A stretch of 64,000 nt of DNA from positions 2,480,001 to 2,544,000 of the forward strand of contig NC_008268.1 of NCBI RefSeq assembly GCF_000014565.1. The letters run 5' to 3'. Position numbers and translations under genes: made by a program. This DNA is from Rhodococcus jostii RHA1 (lineage in GTDB: Bacteria; Actinomycetota; Actinomycetes; Mycobacteriales; Mycobacteriaceae). Every line of letters starts with the position of its first letter. Positions within the stretch are counted from its first letter, which is position 1. Under the pieces are notes generated by a model that ran no database searches, had not been told where the DNA came from, and worked only from the letters and a program-made list of their open reading frames with translations. Shown here piece by piece: positions 16,226 through 25,642 of this stretch.

Positions 16226-16852
16226 CTATCGGGCGAGTGCCGCCGCCTCACGCGCGAGGCCGCTGATCCGGTCCCAGTCCTTCTGCTTCACGGCATCGGC
16301 GGGCGTGAGCCAGGATCCGCCGACGCAACCGACGTTGGGCAGCGACAGGTAGTCGCCGACGTTCGACGTCGAGATGCCGCCGGTGGGGCAGAATCGTGCC
16401 GCCGGAACGGGTGAGTGGATCGAGCCGAGGAACTTCGCGCCACCCGACGCCTCGGCGGGGAAGAACTTGAGTTCGCGGTAGCCGTGCTCGAGCAGGAAGA
16501 GGACCTCGGAGACGGTGGCCGCGCCCGGGAGGTGCGGCAGTCCGGTGTCCGTCATGGCCTTCAGCAGAGTTTCGGTGCTACCCGGCGAGACCAGGAACTG
16601 TGCTCCCGCGTCGGAGGCCTGCGCAGCCTGCACCGGTTCCACGATGGTGCCCGCGCCGACGCAGATCTCCGGCACCTCGCTCGCGATCGCCTTGATGGCG
16701 TCGAGGGCACACGGCGTGCGCAGGGTCAGTTCGATCATCGGGATGCCGCCGGCCACCAGCGCGCGAGCCACCGGCACCGCGTCGCCGAGGTCGTCCACGA
16801 CGACGACGGGGATGACCGGGACGCGGTCGAGGAGGGAGGGGCTGTTCGTCAC
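16226..16852 (-). CDS. eda: 2-keto-3-deoxy-6-phosphogluconate aldolase
   Basis: 208 residues. It shows the KDPG aldolase signatures IELTLRTP (catalytic Glu), VGAGTIV, LPGAATVSE, LKFFPAEASGG (Schiff-base Lys in RELKFFP) and FCPTGGIS. It cleaves KDPG to pyruvate and glyceraldehyde-3-phosphate in the cytosol, the last specific step of the Entner-Doudoroff pathway. Its start is 12 nt after the edd stop, so it is the third gene of zwf-edd-eda. Confidence 0.96.
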   Translation of the reverse strand: MTNSPSLLDRVPVIPVVVVDDLGDAVPVARALVAGGIPMIELTLRTPCALDAIKAIASEVPEICVGAGTIVEPVQAAQASDAGAQFLVSPGSTETLLKAMTDTGLPHLPGAATVSEVLFLLEHGYRELKFFPAEASGGAKFLGSIHSPVPAARFCPTGGISTSNVGDYLSLPNVGCVGGSWLTPADAVKQKDWDRISGLAREAAALAR

Positions 16853-16864
16853 TGAAATTTCTCC

Positions 16865-18718
16865 TTAGACGGGTTGGGGGTGGAAAACGCTGGCGCCCTG
16901 GGTCGCCGGTCCGACAGCGGCGCGCAGACCCGCGAAGAGTTCGCGCCCCGTGCCGACCCATTCGTCGGCACCCAGTGCACGACCGGTCGCCGGGCGGGCG
17001 GCCAGTTCCTCGTCGTCGAGGTGCACGTTCACGGATCCGGTGACGGCGTCGACGGTGAGGACGTCGCCGTCCCGCACACGCGCGAGCGGTCCGTCGGCGG
17101 CCGCCTCGGGGGTGAGGTGGATGGCCGCGGGGACCTTTCCGGAGGCGCCGGACATCCGGCCGTCGGTGACCAGCGCGACCTTCCGGCCCTGGTCCTGCAG
17201 AACGCCGAGCACCGGGGTGAGCTTGTGCAATTCGGGCATGCCGTTGGCGCGTGGGCCCTGGTACCGGAGTACGGCCACGAAATCGCCGGTCAACGTGCCC
17301 GCCTCGAACGCGGCGAGGAAGTCGAGCTGATCGTCGAAGACCTTGGCCGGAGCGGTCACCACGCGGTGATCCGGGTGGACGGCGGACGTCTTCATCACGC
17401 ACGAACCCAGGTTTCCGGTGAGCATCTTGAGCCCGCCGTTGACGTCGAACGGATCTTCCGGTCCGCGCAACACGTTGGTGTCGAGGCTGATTCGTGTGCC
17501 CGGCTGCCATTCGACGCCTTCGCCCGACAGCTTCGGTTCCTCGGTGTAGCGGCGGAGCCCGGGGCCGACGACGGTCTTCACGTCCTCGTGCAGCAGTCCC
17601 GCGTCCAGCATCGAGGACACGACGTAGCCGAGTCCGCCGGCCGCGTGGAAGTGGTTCACGTCGGCCGAGCCGTTGGGGTAGATCCGGGCGAGCAGCGGCA
17701 CCACCGCGGACAACTCGGACAGGTCGTCCCACGTGAGCGTGATTCCGGCGGCGCGGGCGATCGCCACGAGGTGCATCGTGTGGTTGGTCGAACCGCCGGT
17801 GGCGAGCAGCGCCACGCAACCGTTGACCACGGCCTTCTCGTCGACGACCTCGCCGACCGGCGTGTATTCCTCGCCGAGTGCGGTGAGACCGGTGACGCGC
17901 CTTCCTGCCTCCGACGTCAGTGCGTCACGCAGCGGGGTACCGGGGTTCACGAAGCTCGATCCGGGCAGGTGCAGGCCCATGACCTCCATGAGGAGCTGAT
18001 TGGAGTTGGCCGTGCCGAAGAACGTGCACGTGCCTGCGCCGTGGTAACTCGCCGCCTCCGCGTCGAGCAGCTCCTCGCGTTCGGCCTTGCCCTCCGCGTA
18101 CAACTGCCGCACACGCGACTTCTCGTTGTTGGGCAGACCGGACGTCATCGGCCCGGCCGGGACGAAGATCGTCGGTAGGTGACCGAAACCCAGTGCGCCG
18201 ATGAGCATCCCCGGCACGATCTTGTCGCACACACCGAGCATGAGGGCGCCGTCGAACATGTCGTGGGACAGTCCGATCGCCGTCGCCATCGCGATGACGT
18301 CGCGGCTGAACAGCGACAGCTGCATGCCGTCGCGGCCCTGGGTGATGCCGTCGCACATCGCGGGGACACCGCCGGCGAACTGGGCGATGCCACCGGCCTC
18401 CATGACCGCGGCCTTCAGCTGCCGCGGGAAGTGTTCGAACGGCTGGTGCGCCGACAGCATGTCGTTGTACGACGAGACGATCGCGATGTTGGGCTTGACG
18501 AAGCTGCGCAGCGCCTTCTTGTCGGCCGGGCCGGATGCGGCGAAGCCGTGCGCGAGGTTTGCGCAGGCCAGCTTGCCGCGCGCCGGGCCGCGGTCGCCCG
18601 CCGCCCGGATGCGGTTCAGGTAGACCGTGCGCTCGGGTTTGCTGCGTTCGATGATGCGTTCGGTGACGGCGGCGAGGACGGGGTGCACGTCGGCCGTCGG
18701 TGTGGGTGCGTCGGTCAT
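16865..18718 (-). CDS. edd: 6-phosphogluconate dehydratase
   Basis: 617 residues from the ATG at 18718 ([22 protein letters not shown]). It carries IlvD/Edd-family landmarks: [75 protein letters not shown] and [18 protein letters not shown]; the length is that of Edd rather than IlvD. The cysteines expected for a 4Fe-4S cluster are present. Start and zwf stop overlap by 4 bp, so the pair is translationally coupled. Confidence 0.96.
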   Translation of the reverse strand: MTDAPTPTADVHPVLAAVTERIIERSKPERTVYLNRIRAAGDRGPARGKLACANLAHGFAASGPADKKALRSFVKPNIAIVSSYNDMLSAHQPFEHFPRQLKAAVMEAGGIAQFAGGVPAMCDGITQGRDGMQLSLFSRDVIAMATAIGLSHDMFDGALMLGVCDKIVPGMLIGALGFGHLPTIFVPAGPMTSGLPNNEKSRVRQLYAEGKAEREELLDAEAASYHGAGTCTFFGTANSNQLLMEVMGLHLPGSSFVNPGTPLRDALTSEAGRRVTGLTALGEEYTPVGEVVDEKAVVNGCVALLATGGSTNHTMHLVAIARAAGITLTWDDLSELSAVVPLLARIYPNGSADVNHFHAAGGLGYVVSSMLDAGLLHEDVKTVVGPGLRRYTEEPKLSGEGVEWQPGTRISLDTNVLRGPEDPFDVNGGLKMLTGNLGSCVMKTSAVHPDHRVVTAPAKVFDDQLDFLAAFEAGTLTGDFVAVLRYQGPRANGMPELHKLTPVLGVLQDQGRKVALVTDGRMSGASGKVPAAIHLTPEAAADGPLARVRDGDVLTVDAVTGSVNVHLDDEELAARPATGRALGADEWVGTGRELFAGLRAAVGPATQGASVFHPQPV

Positions 18719-20193
18719 GCGGTGACTCCTTCGTGCCAGGCGCGGCCGTCGCGCTCGATCAGGGTGGTCGCGTCGGTGGGTCCGTTGGTGCCCGCCGGGT
18801 AGCGGCGCGGGGCGCGCTCGGACTTCTCCCAGCCGACGAGGATCTGCTCGACCCACTCCCAGGCGGCCTCGACCTCGTCGCGGCGCATGAACAGGGTCGG
18901 GTTACCCCGGACCACGTCCATCAGCAGCCGCTCGTAGGCGTCGGGCGACGGACGCTTGAACGTTTCGATGTAGTTGAGGTCCAACGACACGGGCTTGAGC
19001 CGGATACCGCCGGGGCCGGGTTCCTTCGCCGTCATGTGCAACCGCATGCCCTCGTGAGGCTGCAACTGGATCACCAGGCGGTTGGGTTCGCTGTGGCCCT
19101 CGCTGCCGGGGAACATGGGGTGCGGAACGGGCTTGAACTGCACCACGATCTCCGAGCAGCGCCGGTCCATGCGCTTGCCGGTGCGCAGGTAGAACGGCAC
19201 GCCGGCCCAACGCCAGTTCTGGATCTCGGCCTTGACGGCGATGAACGTCTCGGTGGTGCTCGCCGGGTTCTCGACGTCCTCCTGGTATCCGGGGACGGCG
19301 ATCCCGTCGGCCAGGCCGGGGCCGTACTGGCCTGCGACGGTGCAGCGTTCGACGTCCTGCGGGCTCATCGGCTTGAGGGCCTGGAGGACCTTGAGCTTCT
19401 CGTCTCGCACGGTCTCGCGGTCGACGTAGGTGGGCGGTTCCATCGCGACGAGGCAGAGCATCTGCAGGAGGTGGTTCTGCAGCATGTCGCGCAGGGCACC
19501 CGCCGACTCGTAGTAGCCGCCGCGACTGCCGACTCCGAGCGACTCGGCGACGTTGATCTGCACGTGGTCGATCGACGAGGAGTTCCACAGCGGTTCGAGG
19601 AACGTGTTGGCGAATCGCGTGACCAGAAGGTTCTGGACGCTCTCCTTGCCGAGATAGTGGTCGATGCGGAAGATCTGCGATTCCTCGAACACGGCGCCGA
19701 CTGCGTCGTTGACGGCGCGGGCCGAGGCGAGGTCGTGTCCGATCGGCTTCTCCAGCACGACGCGGGACTGTGCGTCGGCGAGACCGTTCAGGGCGAGGTT
19801 GTCACAGATCGGCCCGAACAGTCCGGGAGCGCAGGCCAGATAGAAGACCCGGATCGCCCCTTCCCGCGCGGCGAGGCACTCGCTGAGGCCCGCCCAGTTC
19901 TCGGGGTCCCCGGCGTCGACGGAGACGTATTCGAGGCGATTGAGAAATCGCTCACAGGTGTCCGAATCCAGCTGATCGCCGGAGACGAACCGCGCGAGTT
20001 CTCCTCGCACCTTGTCGCGGTAGCCGTCGGTGTCGAGACCGGCTCGCGAGGCACCGATCACGCGGGTTTCTGCGGGCAGCTGGCCGTCCCTGTCGCGCAG
20101 GTAGAGCGCAGGAAGCAGCTTACGAACCGCCAGGTCGCCGGTCCCGCCGAACACGACGAAATCGCACGGTTCCACGGTGGTCGCTGGTGACAT
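18715..20193 (-). CDS. zwf: Glucose-6-phosphate dehydrogenase
   Basis: 492 residues from the ATG at 20193 with GGGAGATG just upstream. The dinucleotide motif is [19 protein letters not shown] and the substrate motif [13 protein letters not shown]; both are diagnostic. It oxidises glucose-6-phosphate to 6-phosphogluconolactone and heads the zwf-edd-eda operon. No 6-phosphogluconolactonase (pgl) gene is in the cluster. A CRP-like site lies 24 bp upstream, and a ROK regulator is divergently transcribed. Confidence 0.96.
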   Translation of the reverse strand: MSPATTVEPCDFVVFGGTGDLAVRKLLPALYLRDRDGQLPAETRVIGASRAGLDTDGYRDKVRGELARFVSGDQLDSDTCERFLNRLEYVSVDAGDPENWAGLSECLAAREGAIRVFYLACAPGLFGPICDNLALNGLADAQSRVVLEKPIGHDLASARAVNDAVGAVFEESQIFRIDHYLGKESVQNLLVTRFANTFLEPLWNSSSIDHVQINVAESLGVGSRGGYYESAGALRDMLQNHLLQMLCLVAMEPPTYVDRETVRDEKLKVLQALKPMSPQDVERCTVAGQYGPGLADGIAVPGYQEDVENPASTTETFIAVKAEIQNWRWAGVPFYLRTGKRMDRRCSEIVVQFKPVPHPMFPGSEGHSEPNRLVIQLQPHEGMRLHMTAKEPGPGGIRLKPVSLDLNYIETFKRPSPDAYERLLMDVVRGNPTLFMRRDEVEAAWEWVEQILVGWEKSERAPRRYPAGTNGPTDATTLIERDGRAWHEGVTA

Positions 20194-20216
20194 GTCATCT
20201 CCCTCTGAAAGCCGGA

Positions 20217-20232
20217 TGTGTGGGCCGTCACA
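20217..20232. promoter_or_regulatory. CRP/GlxR-like site upstream of zwf
   Basis: TGTGT-GGGCCG-TCACA has nine of ten consensus bases of TGTGA-N6-TCACA, 24 bp upstream of the zwf start and in the intergenic region with the divergent ROK gene. Confidence 0.4.
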
Positions 20233-20335
20233 GACGACAGTAGGCGACCTTTGGCTTTCGATCAATACAGACTTACGTATTTCTGAGAACAAAGATCACG
20301 GCCTTACGTTGTCAGACGCGTGTCCGGTTGGTTGA

Positions 20336-21538
20336 ATGGCCTGCATGCGGACGCCTCGCTCGACGACCTCCCCGGCGACGGGTGGCGACGTCTTCGCCCT
20401 CATTCGCGCAGGGCAAGCAACGACGCGCACGGAGATCGGCACCCTCACCGGCCTCTCCCGCACCGCGGTCGCGGCGCGGGTTTCCTCGCTGCAGGCGTCG
20501 GGGCTCGTCGTCGAACGCGAGGAGGGCGTCTCGACCGGGGGTCGCCCGCCGGTGAAGCTCTCGTTTCACGTTCAGGCCGGTGTCGTGCTGTCGGCGGCCA
20601 TCGGCCGGAGCCGCACCCAGCTGGCCATCTGCGACCTCGCGGGCGACGTCATCGTCGCCGAGGACGTGGAGCAGGAGATCGGCACCAGCCCGGCCGAGCT
20701 GATGCCCGTCATCGCGCAACGCCTCATCGCGCTGCGCGAGAGTCTGGGCGAGACCGCGGGACGGACGGTCGGGATCGGGATCAGCCTCCCCGGCACCGTC
20801 GACACCGAACGCGGGTGCAGCCTGAACTCCCCCATGATGTCGGGCTGGGACGGCGTCCCCCTCCAGCCGTTCCTCGCCGACGTCACCGACGCACCCGTCT
20901 TCGTCGACAACGACGCCAACGTCATGGTCCTGGCGGAACGGCGCGGAGAACGCCGCGACTTCGCCGACATGCTGCTCATCAAGGCGTCGACCGGCCTGGG
21001 CGCGGGACTCGTGTCCGGCGGCGTTCTCCAGCGGGGCGCCCTCGGCGCGGCGGGCGAGATCGGGCACACGAAAACCGCAGCGGCACAAGGAGTGGTGTGC
21101 CGCTGCGGTGATGTGGGGTGTATCGAGGCCGTGGCCGGCGGGTGGGCGCTGGTCCGCAATCTGCAGGAGCAGGGACGCGAAGTCACCCACATCCGCGACG
21201 TCATCACCCTCGCCCTGGCCGGGGACGCCGAGGCCCGGCGGATGATCCGTGAGAGCGGACGGCAGATCGGCGAAGTGCTGTCGGGCGCGATCAACCTCCT
21301 CAACCCGGAGGTCGTGATCGTCGGCGGCGACATGGCGCAGGCCTACGACACGTTCGTCGCGGGGCTACGCGAAACCCTCTACGGCAACGCGATCGCCGTT
21401 GCCACCCAACAGCTTCAGATCCTCCCCTGGACGCACGGGGAACTGTCGGGAGTGGTCGGAAGCGCAACCATGGCGCTCGACCACGTCCTCAGCGTGCGCG
21501 CCGTCGATCGGCTACTCGCAGGCGCTCCGCGCCCGTGA
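20336..21538 (+). CDS. ROK-family transcriptional regulator
   Basis: 400 residues; ATG at 20336 (a second ATG at 20345 is possible). HTH TRTEIGTLTGLSRTAVAARVSSLQ at the N-terminus, then the ROK fold with VFVDNDANVMVLAE, GAGLVSGGVLQ, GEIGHTK and the zinc motif CRCGDVGCIE. It is divergent from zwf-edd-eda, so control of that operon in response to a sugar or sugar phosphate is inferred. Two ROK regulators flanking one operon is noteworthy. Confidence 0.9.
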   Translation: MACMRTPRSTTSPATGGDVFALIRAGQATTRTEIGTLTGLSRTAVAARVSSLQASGLVVEREEGVSTGGRPPVKLSFHVQAGVVLSAAIGRSRTQLAICDLAGDVIVAEDVEQEIGTSPAELMPVIAQRLIALRESLGETAGRTVGIGISLPGTVDTERGCSLNSPMMSGWDGVPLQPFLADVTDAPVFVDNDANVMVLAERRGERRDFADMLLIKASTGLGAGLVSGGVLQRGALGAAGEIGHTKTAAAQGVVCRCGDVGCIEAVAGGWALVRNLQEQGREVTHIRDVITLALAGDAEARRMIRESGRQIGEVLSGAINLLNPEVVIVGGDMAQAYDTFVAGLRETLYGNAIAVATQQLQILPWTHGELSGVVGSATMALDHVLSVRAVDRLLAGAPRP

Positions 21539-21587
21539 GCGGTTGACGAGTCCAGAGACTCGCTGACCACACACGGGCCCGGAGGGC

Positions 21588-21869
21588 CTACTTGACGTCG
21601 GAACCGTGCCGGGTGAGCGGCATGATCTCGATCGTCATGTACGGGAACAGTGGAAGGTTCCACAGGATCTCGTGCAGTTCGTCGGCCGACTCGACGTCGA
21701 AGATGCTGATGTTGCTGTACTGGCCGACGATCCGCCAGATCTCGGGCCACTTGCCGGAGCGTTGGAGCTCCTGCGAGTACGCCTTCTCCTTGGCGATGGT
21801 CTCGTCCCGGACCTTCGGGTCGAGGTCACGGGGAATGGCGACGTCCATGCGGACGTGAAAGAGTGCCAT
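21588..21869 (-). CDS. catC: Muconolactone delta-isomerase
   Basis: 93 residues, the usual subunit length. MALFHVRMDVAIPRD, KEKAYSQELQRSGKW, IWRIVGQYSNISIFDVESADEL and LPLFPYMTIEIMPLTRH follow the CatC family throughout. It isomerises (+)-muconolactone to 3-oxoadipate enol-lactone as a homodecamer. It is the last gene of catA-catB-catC, 16 nt after catB. The enol-lactone hydrolase and later steps are not in the window. Confidence 0.97.
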   Translation of the reverse strand: MALFHVRMDVAIPRDLDPKVRDETIAKEKAYSQELQRSGKWPEIWRIVGQYSNISIFDVESADELHEILWNLPLFPYMTIEIMPLTRHGSDVK

Positions 21870-21885
21870 CGGGTGGGTGTGCTCC

Positions 21886-23007
21886 TTAGTTCCTGGTCCA
21901 GGTCTTGACTGCGTCCATGTTCAGCTCGATTCCGAGGCCGGGTCCTTCGGGCAGGAACACCTGGCCTTCGGCGTAGCGGATCGGTTCCTGCAGCAACTCC
22001 TCACTGAACAGCAGCGGTCCGAACAGTTCGGTGCCGAAGTCGATGCCGGGTTCCGCGCACGCGAAGTGGATGGACGCCGCGGTTCCGATCGGGCCTTCGA
22101 TGGACGTGGCTCCGTGGCAGGCGATTCCCGCTGCCTTGGCGATCGCGACCACCTCGCGGCTCTTCTTCAGTCCGCCGCATTTGGTGGTCTTGAGGGCGAT
22201 GACGTCCGCGGCGCCGCGGCGTGCGACCTCGAGGGCGTCGTGCGGAGTCTGCACGCTCTCGTCCGCCATCACCGGGACGGGGACGAGGCGGTTGAGCTCG
22301 GCGAGGACCTCGAGCTGCTCACCTGGCGTGGGCTGCTCGATCAGTTCGACGCCGCCTTCGACGAGGCGGGGCACGTACTTCAGCGCGGTGAGCCTGTCCC
22401 AGCGGGCGTTGACGTCGATGCGGACGCCGGCCTTGCCCTGCAGAGCCTGCGCGATCTGGACCACCCGCGCAGTGTCGACGGCGGGATCGAGCGCACCCAT
22501 CTTCAGCTTGAAACTGAAGTGCCGCTTCGACTCGACGAGACCGAGGGCCTCCTCGATGATCTCCTCGGCGGGTGCGGCGCCGAGGGCCCATGTGACGTCG
22601 ACGCCCTTGCGGAAGGCGCCGCCGAGCAGCGTGTGCACGGGCACACCCAGGCTGCGGGCCCAGGCGTCGTGCAACGCGACGTCGACGGCGGCCTTCGCGA
22701 AACGTGCATTGGCGACGACTCGTTCGATGTCCGACATGATGCCGGTGATCTCGTCGACGCCCCGCCCCAGCAGCACCGGGACGATGTACTTCTCGACGAT
22801 CGCCTGCATCGTCTCCACCGATTCGCCGCCCCACCACGGGCCGCCGGGGACGACGCCCTCGCCGTAGCCGGTCACGCCGCCCGCGGTGGTGACGGCGACG
22901 AGCAACAGCGGCTGCGCCGTCATCGACGTGGTGGCGAACTTGTGGGGACGCACCAACGGCACATCGAGGATCGTCGTTTCGATGGAAACGATCGACAGGT
23001 CGGTCAT
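21886..23007 (-). CDS. catB: cis,cis-Muconate cycloisomerase
   Basis: 373 residues from the ATG at 23007 (MTDLSIVSIETTILDVPLVRPHKFA). It belongs to the muconate-lactonizing group of the enolase superfamily: the KxK motif in SFKLKMG supplies the catalytic Lys, DVNARWD, EQPTPG and ADES give the metal ligands, and the second Lys lies in KTTKCGG. It turns cis,cis-muconate into muconolactone. Middle gene of the cat operon, 29 nt after catA. Confidence 0.96.
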   Translation of the reverse strand: MTDLSIVSIETTILDVPLVRPHKFATTSMTAQPLLLVAVTTAGGVTGYGEGVVPGGPWWGGESVETMQAIVEKYIVPVLLGRGVDEITGIMSDIERVVANARFAKAAVDVALHDAWARSLGVPVHTLLGGAFRKGVDVTWALGAAPAEEIIEEALGLVESKRHFSFKLKMGALDPAVDTARVVQIAQALQGKAGVRIDVNARWDRLTALKYVPRLVEGGVELIEQPTPGEQLEVLAELNRLVPVPVMADESVQTPHDALEVARRGAADVIALKTTKCGGLKKSREVVAIAKAAGIACHGATSIEGPIGTAASIHFACAEPGIDFGTELFGPLLFSEELLQEPIRYAEGQVFLPEGPGLGIELNMDAVKTWTRN

Positions 23008-23036
23008 CGGATCACTTTCTCTACGGGTGGAACGGG

Positions 23037-23948
<912 letters not shown>

Positions 23949-23972
23949 TCACGCGCCGGAGGCCTTGCATGT

Positions 23973-24007
23973 GTACGCTATGCGTACTAACATCACGCTG
24001 TGCGTAC
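23973..24007. promoter_or_regulatory. CatR operator candidate between catA and catR
   Basis: A perfect palindrome, GTACGC-TAT-GCGTAC, spans 23973-23987, with a further half site GCGTAC at 24002-24007. An almost identical palindrome stands in front of the degenerate dioxygenase gene at 25431. IclR proteins bind such 15-bp palindromes; assignment to CatR is by position. Confidence 0.65.
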
Positions 24008-24015
24008 ACCACTAC

Positions 24016-24031
24016 TGTGCGCGCAGTCACA
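24016..24031. promoter_or_regulatory. CRP/GlxR-like site between catA and catR
   Basis: TGTGC-GCGCAG-TCACA has nine of ten consensus bases and sits 9 bp from the CatR half site. The same one-base variant (TGTGC) recurs at 25475. Confidence 0.5.
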
Positions 24032-24086
24032 TTGAAATGTCAACCCCGAGTCCGAATTTGCACACGAAGCGCTGGTGGAGGCCGCA

Positions 24087-24857
24087 ATGACCGAGAGCGA
24101 TCGCGATTACATCCAGAGCATCGAGCGCGGCTTCGCAGTGCTTCTCGCGTTCGACGCGCAGCGTCCGAACCCGACGCTCGCCGAACTCGCCACCGAAGCG
24201 GGACTGTCGCGCCCCGCGGTTCGCCGGATCCTGCTCACCCTGCAGAAGCTGGGGTACGTCGCCGGCTCGGGAGGCCGGTGGTCGCTCACTCCTCGCGTGC
24301 TCAGCATCGGACAGCACTACTCGGAGTCGCACGCACTGATCGAGGCCGCGATGCCCCGCCTGCTCGAGGTGGCCGAGAAGACCCAGGAGTCCGCGTCGCT
24401 CGGCGTGCTCGACGGCGCCGACGTGGTCTACGCGGCGCGCGTTCCCGTCCGCCGGATCATGAGCATCAACGTCTCCGTCGGCACCCGCGTCCCCGCCTAC
24501 GCCACGTCCATGGGCCGTGCGCTCCTGGCCTGGGCCCCCGCGGATGTCGTCGAGCGGGTGGTCGCCGAGTCCACGTTCCAGAAACTCGGACCCGAGACCA
24601 TCGGCACGGCAGCCGAACTCGAGCGGGAACTCGCCAAGGTCCGCGAGCAGGGGTTCGCCCTGACGTCCGAGGAGTTGGAGAAGGGTTTGATTTCGCTGGC
24701 CGCCCCCGTCCACGACGCGGGCGGCACAGTGGTCGGCGTGGTCGCGTGCTCCACGTCGTCCGCACGGAACACTCCGGCGCAGTTCCGGGAACAGGCCGTT
24801 CCCTGCGTCCTCGCCGCCGCGGCCGCCCTGAGCGCGGACATGGGTTTCGCCGGCTGA
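24087..24857 (+). CDS. catR: IclR-family regulator of the cat genes
   Basis: 256 residues from ATG 24087, with GGTGGAGG six bases upstream; this makes the GTG at 24075 unlikely. Winged helix: TLAELATEAGLSRPAVRRILLTLQKLGYV. The C-terminal IclR ligand domain contains RIMSINVSVGTRVPAYATSMGRALLA and SSEELEKGLISLAAPV-type segments. It is divergent from catABC, as in Rhodococcus catR, where an IclR protein controls the catechol genes. The ligand is probably muconate or a related acid, which is inference. Confidence 0.93.
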   Translation: MTESDRDYIQSIERGFAVLLAFDAQRPNPTLAELATEAGLSRPAVRRILLTLQKLGYVAGSGGRWSLTPRVLSIGQHYSESHALIEAAMPRLLEVAEKTQESASLGVLDGADVVYAARVPVRRIMSINVSVGTRVPAYATSMGRALLAWAPADVVERVVAESTFQKLGPETIGTAAELERELAKVREQGFALTSEELEKGLISLAAPVHDAGGTVVGVVACSTSSARNTPAQFREQAVPCVLAAAAALSADMGFAG

Positions 24858-24871
24858 CGGCGTCACGTCGG

Positions 24872-25411
24872 TCAGATCGGGTCGAGCACGAAGTCGCAGG
24901 AGACCTGTCCGCCGGCACCGAGGTCGACGGGCGACTCGACGGCGGACGCGACCACTTCTCGCGACGCGCCCGGGGTCGGCACCAGGCGTGTCTCGAGCGG
25001 CCGGAAGCCGCGCGCGTGCACGACGACGTTGACGTGTCCGATATCGGCTTCGCCTCGGGCGCTGGAGAATTCACATGGCGCGGGCTGCACGGTCGAGATG
25101 TCGAAGCGGCCCCCGGCGCACGTGACGACGATGCCGCGCAGGTTGTTGCGCAGAATTTCGACGGAGTACCCGGAGTAGCAACCGTCGGCGTCCGCGTGCC
25201 AGATCTCGAGCTCCGCCCCCGACAGCGGTTCGCCGTCGCGTGAGCGCACGATTCCCGCGATGCGGAGCGGAGTTCCCGGTTCGCCGGGAAGTGCCGCGAG
25301 GTTCGCCTTCCACGGCAGCACTCGCTGCGCGGGGAGGTAGAACTCCCGGTCGACGTGGTCGAGGCCTGCCTGGTCCACGTGAGGTGCGGTCGTCGTCGAT
25401 GTCGAGGTCAT
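24872..25411 (-). CDS. Short intradiol-dioxygenase homologue with two missing iron ligands
   Basis: 179 residues from the ATG at 25411. The catalytic beta-sandwich aligns with CatA: LEIWHADADGCYSGYS, LRGIVVT, ISTVQPAPC and a shared C-terminus SCDFVLDPI (CatA: NFVLDPA). It lacks the ~100-residue N-terminal dimerisation domain. Of the four iron ligands, Tyr79 and His126 are kept, but the second Tyr is Cys113 (PAPCEF, TGT codon) and the second His is Asn128 (GHVNV, AAC codon). A normal Fe(III) site is therefore unlikely. It ends 14 nt from the convergent catR and has the catR-type palindrome just upstream of its start, so it is probably expressed with the cat genes. The activity is unknown. Confidence 0.8.
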   Translation of the reverse strand: MTSTSTTTAPHVDQAGLDHVDREFYLPAQRVLPWKANLAALPGEPGTPLRIAGIVRSRDGEPLSGAELEIWHADADGCYSGYSVEILRNNLRGIVVTCAGGRFDISTVQPAPCEFSSARGEADIGHVNVVVHARGFRPLETRLVPTPGASREVVASAVESPVDLGAGGQVSCDFVLDPI

Positions 25412-25430
25412 CACCTGATCCGATCCTCTC

Positions 25431-25445
25431 GTACGCTGTGCGTAC
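25431..25445. promoter_or_regulatory. Second CatR-type palindrome
   Basis: The perfect palindrome GTACGC-TGT-GCGTAC lies 19 bp upstream of the degenerate dioxygenase start. Its arms are identical to those of the catA-catR site at 23973. Confidence 0.65.
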
Positions 25446-25474
25446 ATTTAGAACGCTGTGCGGTCGATGTCGAG

Positions 25475-25490
25475 TGTGCGCGTGGTCACA
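25475..25490. promoter_or_regulatory. CRP/GlxR-like site between dioxygenase homologue and thioesterase
   Basis: TGTGC-GCGTGG-TCACA, nine of ten consensus bases, lies 30 bp from the second CatR-type palindrome in the divergent intergenic region. The same palindrome-plus-CRP pairing occurs at catA-catR. Confidence 0.5.
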
Positions 25491-25642
25491 CGCATTCGTC
25501 AACCTCGGTCCGTTCACATCGCGGACGGGTCGGCCCGGTGCATCTGTGGGATAATTTCCCCGCCACCGGCGGACAACGACGTTTCGCCGTCCCCGGTTCG
25601 CGCCCTCGTGCCGGCCACGTCGAATTCCCGAGGATCACATCG

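Noticed and set aside
21550..21580. Short hairpins between the second ROK gene and catC
   Set aside because: Six-bp stem CGAGTC/GACTCG and a GGCCC/GGGCC element are expected by chance at this GC content; convergent termination is plausible but not supported.
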